Notes under the pieces: model-generated | Database searches by the model: none | Seen by the model: the letters and a program-made list of their open reading frames with translations, nothing else | What the model was told of the DNA's origin: nothing | Part shown: positions 52,513 through 60,502 of the stretch, piece after piece | Layout: every line of letters starts with the position of its first letter | Position numbering within the stretch: position 1 is the first letter of the stretch | DNA from: Amycolatopsis sp. 195334CR | GTDB lineage: Bacteria; Actinomycetota; Actinomycetes; Mycobacteriales; Pseudonocardiaceae | Assembly (NCBI RefSeq): GCF_017309385.1 | Contig: NZ_JAFJMJ010000002.1 | Span: 310,001 to 374,000, forward strand | Direction: 5' to 3' | Length of the DNA: 64,000 nt | Made by a program: the position numbers and the translations under genes

Positions 52513-53087
52513 CGCTCCTTCTGCTCCGCCGCGGGGTGTCCGCCCACGACGATCCGGTACGGGCGGCCCTGCTTGGTTTCGTAACGCTCGACGAGCTGCG
52601 CGATGGCCTGCGTCAGCTCGTCGGTGAACTCCTGCGCCTGCGACGGTCGCGCGAAGCGCACCTCGGCCTCGATGGTGAAGGTGAGCAGCTTCTTGCCGCT
52701 CTCGGCGGCTTCCCCCTGCATGCGGGCGACGTCGCGGACGGTCGCCGCGGCCACCTCGACCAGGTGCTCGGCGGCGTACTGGTCGTGCGGCACCGCCGGC
52801 TCGCCCTCGCGCATCACCGCCGGATCGACCACCAGCGCGCCCGGTTTCACCCGCAGGATCCGCTCGACGCAGCCCCGGCGCTGCCGCAGCTCGGCGACCT
52901 CGACCAGGCCGGCCGCCTCCAGTGCGCGCAGGTGGTAGTTCACGCGCTGCCGGGGCAGCTCCAGCCGGGCCGCCAGCTGGGTGGCGGACGCCGGTTCGCG
53001 CAGGAGGGCGAGCAGCCGCCGCCGCAACGGGGGCAGCGCGGTGAGGACCCGATCCGGGTCGTCCAGGTAGTTGATGCCGCCGCTCAT
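52509..53087 (-). CDS. ArsR-type winged-helix transcriptional regulator
   Basis: 192 residues. LTALPPLRRRLLALLREPASATQLAARLELPRQRVNYHLRALEAAGLVEV is a winged helix of the ArsR/DUF2087-like type; no metal-binding cysteine pair is present. The C-terminal half (LTFTIEAEVRFARPSQAQEFTDELTQAIAQLVERY) is a small alpha-beta domain probably used for dimerisation or ligand sensing. A perfect 13-bp palindrome lies 26 nt before its start. Operon with the SRPBCC gene. Confidence 0.9.
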   Translation of the reverse strand: MSGGINYLDDPDRVLTALPPLRRRLLALLREPASATQLAARLELPRQRVNYHLRALEAAGLVEVAELRQRRGCVERILRVKPGALVVDPAVMREGEPAVPHDQYAAEHLVEVAAATVRDVARMQGEAAESGKKLLTFTIEAEVRFARPSQAQEFTDELTQAIAQLVERYETKQGRPYRIVVGGHPAAEQKER

Positions 53088-53112
53088 GGCTCGATGGTCT
53101 ATTCGACAGTTT

Positions 53113-53125
53113 GATTTGTCAAATC
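53113..53125. promoter_or_regulatory. Operator candidate of the ArsR-type regulator
   Basis: GATTTGTCAAATC is a perfect palindrome about one base, in an AT-rich patch between the regulator gene and the divergent small membrane-protein gene. Position and symmetry fit autorepression and possible control of the divergent gene. Confidence 0.6.
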
Positions 53126-53175
53126 GCGGACGGCTAGAGTGGGCGGCGGAGAGTCACGAAACCTGGGGGGAAGTC

Positions 53176-53385
53176 ATGGCGCACGAGGTCGAGCACCAGC
53201 AGTTCAACGCGGACCGGATCCTGGCCGGCTGTGCCATCGGCTCCGGCCTGGCCAGCCTGGTCGCCGGTTTTGTCACCACCGACGAGATGCTGATGCCGAT
53301 GTTCAAGCTCGGCAACGACGTGCTCTTCTGGGGCGGCGGGATCCTGCTGGTGCTGGGCGTGCTGTTCGCCGTCGTCCGGGACTAG
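53176..53385 (+). CDS. Small two-helix membrane protein (69 aa)
   Basis: ATG 53176 after a GGGGGGAAG-type site. A short polar N terminus (MAHEVEHQQFNADR) is followed by two hydrophobic helices (ILAGCAIGSGLASLVAGFV and VLFWGGGILLVLGVLFAVV) joined by DEMLMPMFKLG. No family recognised. Its stop codon TAG is part of a CTAG that begins the palindromic element at 53382, and the convergent neighbour's stop lies in the matching CTAG at the far end. Confidence 0.72.
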   Translation: MAHEVEHQQFNADRILAGCAIGSGLASLVAGFVTTDEMLMPMFKLGNDVLFWGGGILLVLGVLFAVVRD

Positions 53386-53549
53386 TGGTCACCGCCGGAA
53401 GACCTTCGTGGGTATCGGCGGATTCAGGTTTCCGGTGGGCGTGCCGCGCCGAGGCCCTCGTACCGAGTTGTACTCGGGACTTGGCGCGGTGCGTCCACCG
53501 GGAAGCTGGGCCGTCGAGACCCCGAAAGACTTCCGGCGGTGACCACTAG
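53382..53549. mobile_element. MITE-like palindromic element with CTAG at both ends
   Basis: 168 bp. The outer 20 bp at each end are perfect inverted repeats (53382-53401 and 53530-53549); inside, the two arms keep pairing imperfectly to a small 6-bp central hairpin (53463-53477), so the whole element folds back on itself. It encodes nothing. CTAG at each end fits a 4-bp target duplication of the YTAR kind made by IS5-family transposases, leaving a 160-bp element with 16-bp terminal repeats. Without it, the two flanking genes would end tail-to-tail in a single CTAG containing both TAG stops. Confidence 0.72.
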
Positions 53550-53863
53550 CTTTCCGCCCAGGTCCGGGACCAGGACTCCAGCGGGAGCAGGGCGGCGACG
53601 AGGTCGGTGCCGAGCGCGGTGAGGTGGTAGCCGTCGGTGGTCTGGGTGACCAGGCCGGCGTCGGTGAGTTCGGCGAGCCGGGTGGTCAGCACGCTCGACG
53701 ACATCTGGCCGCAACGCCGTTGCAGTTCCCGGAAACCGGCCGAGCCCTGGTGCAGTTCCCAGATCACGCGCAGCGCCCACCGCCGGCCGAGCAGGTCCAG
53801 CGCGGCCATGATCGGCCGGCCGGTGGTGGACCCGCGGACCGGCCTGCCCGGCTTCGGGGTCAC
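53546..53863 (-). CDS. HxlR family transcriptional regulator
   Basis: 105 residues from GTG 53863, whose GTGA overlaps the stop of the upstream gene. HxlR winged-helix features: PIMAALDLLGRRWALRVIWELHQGSAGFRELQRRCGQMSSSVLTTRLAELTDAGLV and YHLTALGTDLVAAL; it lacks the usual N-terminal cysteine. Its stop codon lies in the CTAG at the edge of the palindromic element. It is co-transcribed with a SnoaL-like protein, a likely target of its regulation. Confidence 0.88.
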   Translation of the reverse strand: MTPKPGRPVRGSTTGRPIMAALDLLGRRWALRVIWELHQGSAGFRELQRRCGQMSSSVLTTRLAELTDAGLVTQTTDGYHLTALGTDLVAALLPLESWSRTWAES

Positions 53864-54225
53864 GGCCGCGCGCTCGGCAGGGGAGTCGCCCGCAGTGCGG
53901 CACCCATTTCGGCGATCTTCTGCTGCAGCAGGGAAAGCGGGCGCAGCATCAGGGTCGCCTCGACGAGGTGGTCCGACGAGTCGTAGCGCTCGTCGAGCAC
54001 GCCCCGGAGCCCGCCGCTGGAGAAGAACGTGGTGACGTGCGGCCACGAACCGACCTCGCGGTCCGGCGTGATCTTCCGCAGTACTCCGGAGATCAGGCCG
54101 AACAGGTGCGCCACGTCGGCCCGGCCCGCGTAGTCGGCGACGGGCGAGTGGAAGCGGACGTCGTCGGCCAGCAGCGCGGCCAGCCCGGCCTCGTCCCGGT
54201 CGCGCAGCAGGGGAAGCAGCGTCAT
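53860..54225 (-). CDS. Nuclear transport factor 2 / SnoaL-like family protein
   Basis: 121 residues. A cone-shaped NTF2 fold is suggested by AGLAALLADDVRFHSPVADYAGRADVAHLFGLISGVL and the later beta strands (YDSSDHLVEATLMLRPLSLLQQKIAEMGAAL). Proteins of this group are small-molecule binding proteins or isomerase/hydrolase-like enzymes. It overlaps the HxlR gene by 4 nt; function beyond the fold is unknown. Confidence 0.82.
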   Translation of the reverse strand: MTLLPLLRDRDEAGLAALLADDVRFHSPVADYAGRADVAHLFGLISGVLRKITPDREVGSWPHVTTFFSSGGLRGVLDERYDSSDHLVEATLMLRPLSLLQQKIAEMGAALRATPLPSARP

Positions 54226-54256
54226 GCCACCACCGTACGCCGAGGTGCTTCTGTTT

Positions 54257-55069
54257 TCAAAGCAGTCGGCCGACCCCGGCGTACGGCAGGTTGTTGATCT
54301 CCGGGTCCTCGGACATGTCGCCGACGCCCTGCGGGTTCCACATGGCGCAGCCGACCAGCCCCGGCTCGACCAGCTCGAAGCCGTCGAAGAACCGCATCAC
54401 CTGCTCGTGCGTGCGCGGGAACGGCTGGTTCTGCGTGCTCTGGTACGCCTCGATCGCCTCGTCCAGCCCGGCCGAACCGGCGTCCGCGGCCACGTGCGAC
54501 ACGGCCAGGAAGCTGCCGCTCGCCAACCGCGCTCGGTAGCGGGCCAGCAGCGCCACCGGATCCCACGAGTCCGGCACGAAGTGCAGCAGCAGCAACATGA
54601 ACAGCCCCACCGGCTGGTCGAAATCCAGCAGTGCGGTGGTTTTCGGCGAGGTCAGGATCTCCTCGGCGTCGCGCAGATCGGCCTGGAGCGCCACGCACCG
54701 GTCGTTGCCCCGGAGCAGCAACTGGCTGTGCGCCACGGCCACCGGCTCGCGGTCGACGTAGACCACGCGGCACTCGGGGTCGATCGACTGCACGATCTCG
54801 TGCAGGTTGCCCACGGTCGGGATGCCCGAGCCGATGTCGAGGAACTGGCGCACGCCGGACTCCACCATGAACGTGGCCGCCCGGCGCAGGAACGCGCGGT
54901 TGAGCCGGGCGGCGTCGCGCACCCCCGGCATGATCCGCAGGATCTGCTCGCCGAGTTCCCGGTCCGCCGGGAAGTGGTGGTCGCCGTCCAGCCAGTAGTC
55001 GTACACCCTGGCCGGGTTCGGCACGTTGACGTCGACCTCGGGGGGCACCCAGCTCAAATCCGGAATCAC
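54257..55069 (-). CDS. SAM-dependent methyltransferase of the DUF574 family
   Basis: 270 residues from GTG 55069, preceded by GGGAG. Family-typical opening NPARVYDYWLDGDHHFPADRELGEQI, SAM-binding FLDIGSGIPTVGNLHEIV, and VVYVDREPVAVAHSQLLL; ends with NPQGVGDMSEDPEINNLPYAGVGR. DUF574 (Methyltransf_19) proteins are abundant in actinomycetes, often clustered with regulators or secondary metabolism, and largely uncharacterised. It is divergent from a cytochrome P450 gene across 163 bp. Confidence 0.9.
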   Translation of the reverse strand: MIPDLSWVPPEVDVNVPNPARVYDYWLDGDHHFPADRELGEQILRIMPGVRDAARLNRAFLRRAATFMVESGVRQFLDIGSGIPTVGNLHEIVQSIDPECRVVYVDREPVAVAHSQLLLRGNDRCVALQADLRDAEEILTSPKTTALLDFDQPVGLFMLLLLHFVPDSWDPVALLARYRARLASGSFLAVSHVAADAGSAGLDEAIEAYQSTQNQPFPRTHEQVMRFFDGFELVEPGLVGCAMWNPQGVGDMSEDPEINNLPYAGVGRLL

Positions 55070-55232
55070 CGCGACTCCCGTCTGTTCGTGCGGAATCCGT
55101 CCGGCGCGGGAGTGTAGCCCCACGGCGAGGAGCAACGTCGTTCGTCCGTTCGTGTGCATGCGGTGGCCGCCCCGCCCGTGCGCGCCCTACTGTGGCCGCC
55201 TCACGCCGTGCTCGCCTCTGGAAGGACCGAAG

Positions 55233-56582
55233 TTGGCCCGAGCACCGGAAAACGCGCCCGGCCGGTGGCCGCTGCTGGGGCACACCGTGCCGCTGCTGCG
55301 TGATCCGCTCGCCCTGTTCTCCGCCGTGCGCGACCGCGGCGACGTGGTGAAGCTGTACCTCGGCCCGCTGCCGGTTTTCCTGGTCACCACCCCGGAACTG
55401 GCCTGGCAGCTGCTGGTCACCGACGGGCCGAAGTTCGACAAGGGCATCGTGTTCGACAAGATGCGCCCGCTGTTCGGGGACGGGCTGGCCACCTCCAACG
55501 GCGAGCTGAACCGGCGGCAGCGCCGCCTGGTGCAACCGGCCTTCCACCGCGACCGCATCGCCGGCTACACCGAGCAGACGATCACCGGTTTGGCCGCCGA
55601 AGTCGCGAATTCCTGGCAACCCGGGGAAGTCGTCGCCTTCGACCAGCGGATGCAGGACTTCGCGCTGACCGCGTCCGGCCGCACGCTGTTCTCCACCGAA
55701 CTCGGCGAGGAGGTGCTCACCGAGATCCAGCGGTCCATCCCGATCATGCTCAAGTACGTGCTGCTCCGCGCGTTTTCCCCGAAGCTGGTGGAGAAACTGC
55801 CGATCCCGGCGAACCGGCGGTTCGACGCGGCCGCCGCACGCCTGCGCCGGGTGATCACCGAGGCGGTGGTGTCGGCGCGGTCGGCCGGGACCGACCACGG
55901 CGACCTGCTGTCGATGCTGTTGCTCGCCCGCGACGAGGAAACCGGCGAGGGCATGAGCGACCAGCAGGTGCGCGACGAGGTGATCACCATTCTCACCACC
56001 GGCGCGGAGACCACCGCGGTGGCGCTGGCCTGGTTCTTCCACGAACTCGGGCAGCACCCGGAGGTGGAACGCCGGTTCCACGCCGAGGTCGACGAGGTGC
56101 TCGGCGGGCGCCCGGTGCGCTTCGAGGACCTGCCCGAACTCGGCTACACCCAGCGGATCATCCACGAGATCGGCAGGCGGACGCCGCCGCTGATCCTGAT
56201 GCGCCGCGCCCGCGAGGACACCGAACTCGGCGGGGTGCGGATCCCGGCCGGTGCCGAGGTCGCGGTCAGCCAGCACACGCTGCACCAGGATCCCCGCTAT
56301 TTCCCCGATCCCGGCCGGTTCGACCCGGACCGGTGGATACCGGACCGGATGGCGGAGCTGCCACGTGGCGCGTTCATCCCGTTCGGCGCCGGGGCCCGGC
56401 TGTGCCCGGGGCACCTGCTCGCGCCGGTCGAGATCGCCGTCGCCGCGGTGACCATCGGCGCGCGCTGGCGGCTGGTGCCGGTGCCGGGAAAGCCCGTGCG
56501 CGCCAGGATCAAGGCCACCCTGCAACCCGATCGGTTGCCCATGCGGGTGGTTCCCCGGGACACGGGTGCCACCTCAGGGTGA
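55233..56582 (+). CDS. Cytochrome P450
   Basis: 449 residues from TTG 55233, chosen because GGAAGGA lies just upstream and the P450 N terminus (APGRWPLLGHTVPLLRDP) begins there; no in-frame ATG fits. Key motifs: I-helix oxygen-binding TTGAETTAVALAW, ExxR in HEIGRR, and heme loop FIPFGAGARLCPGHLLAP with axial Cys391. The N-terminal PGP-like motif and length resemble bacterial members close to CYP102/fungal-type fatty-acid or terpene hydroxylases rather than the short CYP105 type. Redox partners are not adjacent. Substrate unknown. Confidence 0.92.
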   Translation: MARAPENAPGRWPLLGHTVPLLRDPLALFSAVRDRGDVVKLYLGPLPVFLVTTPELAWQLLVTDGPKFDKGIVFDKMRPLFGDGLATSNGELNRRQRRLVQPAFHRDRIAGYTEQTITGLAAEVANSWQPGEVVAFDQRMQDFALTASGRTLFSTELGEEVLTEIQRSIPIMLKYVLLRAFSPKLVEKLPIPANRRFDAAAARLRRVITEAVVSARSAGTDHGDLLSMLLLARDEETGEGMSDQQVRDEVITILTTGAETTAVALAWFFHELGQHPEVERRFHAEVDEVLGGRPVRFEDLPELGYTQRIIHEIGRRTPPLILMRRAREDTELGGVRIPAGAEVAVSQHTLHQDPRYFPDPGRFDPDRWIPDRMAELPRGAFIPFGAGARLCPGHLLAPVEIAVAAVTIGARWRLVPVPGKPVRARIKATLQPDRLPMRVVPRDTGATSG

Positions 56583-56643
56583 GCGATCCGCTACCGCGTG
56601 TACGCTGTGTAGCTCTTCGCTGAACTCCACTCGGAGGTAACCC

Positions 56644-57717
56644 GTGAGAACGCCGACCAAGCTGACCGCCGCGATGTTCGCCTGCTGCGCGTTGCTGGGG
56701 AGCCCCCTCTGCTCGGCTTCGGCCGCCTCCGCGACAGCCGCCGCGGTCAGCTGCTCGGACACCGATCTCCCGGTCAGCGGGCCGGACGGGCCGACCACCG
56801 TGCACGGCCGGTTCTGCCTGCCGTCCGGCACCACCCCGGACGCGGTCCAGCTGCTGGTGCACGGCGGCACCTACAACAGCGCGTACTGGGACATTCCCCA
56901 TGAGCCAGCGCGAAATTCCTACCAGCGCGACATGGCCGCGCACGGGTACGCCACCTTCGCGATGGACCAGCTGGGTGCCGGTCGCAGCGGTAAGCCGGTC
57001 AGCCCGGCGCTGCTCCTGCCCGCGGCGGCGAAGGCGGTGCACGAGGTGGTCGGGCACCTGCGCGCCGGGCACGTGGGCGGGCACGCCTTCGGCAAGGTGG
57101 TGCTGGTCGGGCATTCGGTCGGCTCCGGGGTGGTCGCCGCGGAAGCGGCCACCTACCACGACGTGGACGCGGTGGTCCTGTCCGGCATAACCCACCTGCC
57201 CGCGGTGCCGGTGCTCGCGCTCGGCGTGCTTTTCGGCTTGCAGCCGGCTTTTGCGGAACCGCAGTTCCTCGGTAGTGACCTGCTGTATTTCACCACCAGG
57301 CCGGGATCGCGCGAGTGGTTGTTCTACCACCGGGAAAACGCGGATCCGGCCGTCATCGCCGCGGACGAGGCGACGAAGGACCAGGTTTCCGTTCCGGGTA
57401 TGGGAACGGTGGCGGTTTTCGGCATTGTGCTTCCGGTCACAAAAGGCATCGACGTGCCGGTGTTCCAGGCGGTCGGCGAAAAAGACGTGCTTTTTTGCGG
57501 GGTGCTCGCCCTCCGGGACTGTTCCACCGCGGAAAAACTGCACGTACAGGAGGCGCCGTACTACCGGCCGGAGGCGAAACTTTCGACCTACGTGCTGCCC
57601 GGAGCCGGGCATTCCCTGGCGCTGCACCGGAATGCGGCCGCCTATCGGGAGGCCACCCGATCGTGGCTGTCCGGCCAGCTAGGATTGGCGCCGGAGGGTT
57701 ACCACCCGATCGGATGA
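56644..57717 (+). CDS. Secreted alpha/beta hydrolase
   Basis: 357 residues from GTG 56644 with GGAGGT upstream. A Sec signal peptide (FACCALLGSPLCSASAAS) is followed by an alpha/beta-hydrolase domain: LLVHGGTYNSAYWD (oxyanion region), FAMDQLGAGRSG, nucleophile elbow LVGHSVGSGVV, and C-terminal histidine VLPGAGHSLALH. Cysteines in the mature part (SCSD, GRFCLPSG, LFCGVLALRDCS) could form disulfides outside the cell. Esterase or lipase-like; substrate unknown. Follows the P450 by 61 nt, possibly a separate unit. Confidence 0.87.
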   Translation: MRTPTKLTAAMFACCALLGSPLCSASAASATAAAVSCSDTDLPVSGPDGPTTVHGRFCLPSGTTPDAVQLLVHGGTYNSAYWDIPHEPARNSYQRDMAAHGYATFAMDQLGAGRSGKPVSPALLLPAAAKAVHEVVGHLRAGHVGGHAFGKVVLVGHSVGSGVVAAEAATYHDVDAVVLSGITHLPAVPVLALGVLFGLQPAFAEPQFLGSDLLYFTTRPGSREWLFYHRENADPAVIAADEATKDQVSVPGMGTVAVFGIVLPVTKGIDVPVFQAVGEKDVLFCGVLALRDCSTAEKLHVQEAPYYRPEAKLSTYVLPGAGHSLALHRNAAAYREATRSWLSGQLGLAPEGYHPIG

Positions 57718-57795
57718 CCCTGGAGCGGTGGGTCCCGGTAGAGAATCCGGAAGGATCTTTGCGACTTCCCCGGTGAGCTGAAGAGACAGGCAGCA

Positions 57796-58029
57796 GTGAC
57801 CGTCCCGAATCCGCACGAAGACGCGTCTTCGACCCCCGGCGGTGCGCCGTCGGCTCGGCGACGCGCGACTTTGGCGCGTAAATGGGCGTACCTGATCGGC
57901 TCGACGGCCTATCTGCCGTACACCCACCAAGAACTGGAATCGCACCTCCGCGAACTCGTGGACCAATTGATCGAAGTGGTGTGCAGCACCCCGTTCGAAC
58001 CCGCGCCGGCGAGCCGGGCCGGTGCGTGA
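57796..58029 (+). CDS. N-terminal fragment of a GGDEF/EAL sensor protein, ended by in-frame TGA
   Basis: 77 residues: a low-complexity start (VPNPHEDASSTPGG), then RRRATLARKWAYLIGSTAYLPYTHQELESHLRELVDQLIEVV, a helical N-terminal domain that in related actinobacterial diguanylate cyclase/phosphodiesterase proteins is continuous with the rest. Here TGA (58027-58029) ends it, and the same frame continues at once with the next gene (only CTG lies between the stop and its GTG). A CGA-to-TGA change would explain it. Either a mutation, a sequencing error, or two polypeptides made by reinitiation. Confidence 0.7.
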   Translation: MTVPNPHEDASSTPGGAPSARRRATLARKWAYLIGSTAYLPYTHQELESHLRELVDQLIEVVCSTPFEPAPASRAGA

Positions 58030-58032
58030 CTG

Positions 58033-59868
58033 GTGGAATTGCGCTGCGTCGGCCCGGACAGCCTGCGGCGGACGCTGGAGGTGCTCGGCAAGGCGCTCGC
58101 CCGCGACCAGCCCGCGGACCGCGTGGTGCTCGCGCTCGGCGCGCTGACCGCCGGCTACAGCGAAGCCCAGCGCGAGATGTTCCAGAAGCAGCAGCGGGAA
58201 CTCAACCGCACGCTGCTCGACGTCGAGCGGGAGGCCCGGCGGCGGCAGGCGACGACGCAGGCGCAGTTCGAGGAGATCTTCGTCGGCTCGGCCAGCGGGG
58301 TGGCGGTGACCGAGCCGGACGGCACCCTGGTGCGGATCAACGCCGCGCTCGGCAAGACGCTCAACCGCGCGCCCGCCGACGTCGCCGGGGCCAGCCTGTT
58401 CGACCTGGTCCACCCCGAGGACGCCGGCGGGCTGCGCGAGGGCTACCGCGACCTGGCCGAGGGGAAGATCGCCCGGCTGCGGATCGGCCGCAGGCTGCTC
58501 ACCGAGACCGGTGAAACGATGTGGGTGACCCTGACCGGCGGGGTGATCAGGGACGGCGCGGGCGAAGCCGAGCAGTTCGTCACGATCGTCGACGACGACA
58601 CGGATGTCTCGCTGCTGCAACGTCGCTTGAGCCACCAGGCGCTGCACGACGCGCTGACCGGCCTGCCGAACCGGCAGTTCTTCAGCACCCGCCTGGAACG
58701 CGCGCTGCGGCTGGCCGACCCGGCCACCGGCATCACCGTGTTCCACCTCGACCTCGACGGGTTCTCGGTGATCACCGACGGGCTCGGCCCCGGCAGCGGC
58801 GACCGCCTGCTCCGCAGCGTCGCGGCCACGCTGGAGGCCGTTGTGGAGGAGGAGAACGCGATCGTGGCGCGGCTCGGCGGCGACGAGTTCGGCATCCTGA
58901 TCGAGAACACCGAGCGCACCCCCGACATCGGCACCACCATCCGGCGGATCAACCAGGAACTGGCCGAACCGGTCTACCTCGACGAGCACACCGGCGTGGC
59001 GGTGTCGGCGACCTTCGGCGTGGCGCACCGGCCGTCGCGCGACCTGGCCCCGAGCGAACTGCTGCGCGCCACCGACATGACGCTGCGCCGCGCCCAGCGC
59101 AACGGGCACCGGCAGTGGCAGGTGTTCGACCCGGCCCAGGACGTCCGCGACCGGCACGACTTCAGCCTCGCCGCCTCCATGGCCGGCGCCTGGGAACTCG
59201 GTGAGCTGGAAGTGGTCTACCGCCCGGCGGTCCGGCTGGAGGACCGCACCACCACCGCGGTGGAGGCGTTGCTGCGGTGGAACCACGAGCGCGAGGGCGT
59301 GCTCGGCCACCAGACCTGCGTGGAACTGGCCGGGCGCACCGGATTGCTGCTACCGCTGGGGGAATGGCTGCTGCGGACCGCCTGCGAGAAGGTGCGTCAC
59401 GAACAGGGGCACGTGCTCGTGGTCGGCCTGACCACCGAGCAGGCCACCGATCCCGATCTGGTCGGCACCGTGCGGCGGGCGCTGTCCGAGACCGGGCTGA
59501 GCCCGGCGCGGCTGCGGCTCGGCTTCCCGGTACGGGCGCTGCTCGCCGAGCGCGGTGAGGCCGCCGACAACCTCCGCGTGCTCGCGGAAATCGGGGTGTA
59601 CAGCGAAATCCTGGACTTCGGCGCGGCTGGTGACGTCGACTGCCTCGGTGAACTGCCGGTGCGCACGGTCCGGCTGGCTCGCCGCCTGGTCGACCGGCGG
59701 CACGAGGCCACCAGCCTGCTGGTCGCGCGGTCGGTGGCGAACCTGATCGAGCTGGCGCACCTGGCCGGGACCACCGTGCTGGTGGACGGCATCGGGACCG
59801 CGGAGCAGGCCGACTGGTGGCGCCAAGCGGGCGCGGACGCCGGGTTCGGGTCCTACTTCTCGGTGTGA
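58033..59868 (+). CDS. PAS-GGDEF-EAL cyclic-di-GMP protein, EAL degenerate
   Basis: 611 residues from GTG 58033. A helical segment leads to a PAS domain (IFVGSASGVAVTEPDGTLVRINAAL), a GGDEF domain with intact RLGGDEF and no RxxD inhibitory site, and an EAL domain. The EAL motif itself is present (VEALLRWNHER) but the other catalytic signatures are not: the DDFGTG motif reads LDFGAAGDVD, the KID lysine region is lost, and the late Glu motif reads VDGIGTAEQ. It may make c-di-GMP, while the EAL part probably only binds ligand. Same frame as the preceding 77-residue gene, separated by one TGA. Confidence 0.88.
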   Translation: MELRCVGPDSLRRTLEVLGKALARDQPADRVVLALGALTAGYSEAQREMFQKQQRELNRTLLDVEREARRRQATTQAQFEEIFVGSASGVAVTEPDGTLVRINAALGKTLNRAPADVAGASLFDLVHPEDAGGLREGYRDLAEGKIARLRIGRRLLTETGETMWVTLTGGVIRDGAGEAEQFVTIVDDDTDVSLLQRRLSHQALHDALTGLPNRQFFSTRLERALRLADPATGITVFHLDLDGFSVITDGLGPGSGDRLLRSVAATLEAVVEEENAIVARLGGDEFGILIENTERTPDIGTTIRRINQELAEPVYLDEHTGVAVSATFGVAHRPSRDLAPSELLRATDMTLRRAQRNGHRQWQVFDPAQDVRDRHDFSLAASMAGAWELGELEVVYRPAVRLEDRTTTAVEALLRWNHEREGVLGHQTCVELAGRTGLLLPLGEWLLRTACEKVRHEQGHVLVVGLTTEQATDPDLVGTVRRALSETGLSPARLRLGFPVRALLAERGEAADNLRVLAEIGVYSEILDFGAAGDVDCLGELPVRTVRLARRLVDRRHEATSLLVARSVANLIELAHLAGTTVLVDGIGTAEQADWWRQAGADAGFGSYFSV

Positions 59869-60410
59869 GGGAACAGGAACCGCGCGATCGACCGGGCCAT
59901 GACGGTGGGATCGTCGTCCGTTTCCAGTGCTCCGGTCAACACGAGCGTGGCGTAGCCGTGCACGAGTGACCACGCGGCCACCCGGGCGAGGCGGTTGTCG
60001 GGGCCGGTGCGCGGGTCGGCGGCGACCCCGGCGGCGAGCGCGTCCCCGGCCCTGGTGCGCGCGGCATCGAGTTCCTCGTCGTCGGTGCGGTAGTAGTCGG
60101 GGCGGAACATCACGTCGAAGTGCGCGCGGTGCTCGATGGCGAACCGCACGTACGCCACACCCATGTCGATCATCCCGCCCCCGGCTTCGCGGGCGCCGGT
60201 GATCGCGTCGGCCAGCAGGTCGTACCCCTCGGCGGCGAGCGCGGTGAGCAGGCCCGCCTTGTCGCCGAAGTGGTGGGCCGGCGCCGCGTTGGACACCCCG
60301 GCCCGGCGCGCCAGCTCGCGCAGGCTGACCGCGGCGGGCCCGGACTCGGTGATCGCGTCGACCGCCGCGGTGAGCATGGTCCGCCGGAGATCGCCGTGGT
60401 GGTAGGGCAT
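59853..60410 (-). CDS. TetR family transcriptional regulator
   Basis: 185 residues from ATG 60410. HTH region YHHGDLRRTMLTAAVDAITESGPAAVSLRELARRAGVSNAAPAHHFGDKAGLLTALA is a full TetR N domain, with a TetR_C_33/WHG-like effector domain after it (GVAYVRFAIEHRAHFDVMF, AWSLVHGYATLVLTGAL). Divergent from a DoxX gene; the 92-bp gap contains matching CTTGTC/GACAAG half-sites, so it most likely represses itself and doxX. Its end overlaps the GGDEF gene by 16 nt. Confidence 0.93.
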   Translation of the reverse strand: MPYHHGDLRRTMLTAAVDAITESGPAAVSLRELARRAGVSNAAPAHHFGDKAGLLTALAAEGYDLLADAITGAREAGGGMIDMGVAYVRFAIEHRAHFDVMFRPDYYRTDDEELDAARTRAGDALAAGVAADPRTGPDNRLARVAAWSLVHGYATLVLTGALETDDDPTVMARSIARFLFPHTEK

Positions 60411-60437
60411 GCCGGACAGCCTAGCCCAATCTAAGCA

Positions 60438-60479
60438 TTGACAAGATGGGGCCCGTGCCGCAATCTTGTCGCTGACAAG
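60438..60479 (+). promoter_or_regulatory. Promoter and TetR operator before the DoxX gene
   Basis: TTGACA (60438-60443) is a consensus -35. A perfect palindrome CTTGTC-GCT-GACAAG (60465-60479) covers the start-site region, and GACAAGAT (60440-60447) pairs with ATCTTGTC (60463-60470), giving three related half-sites. Repressor bound here would block both divergent genes. Confidence 0.65.
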
Positions 60480-60502
60480 TTTCGGCGAGATCGGGGGATG
60501 GC

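Noticed and set aside
58027..58029. TGA as a selenocysteine codon or programmed read-through
   Set aside because: No SECIS-like hairpin was recognised directly after it and the family shows no cysteine there; a nonsense change or reinitiation is simpler.
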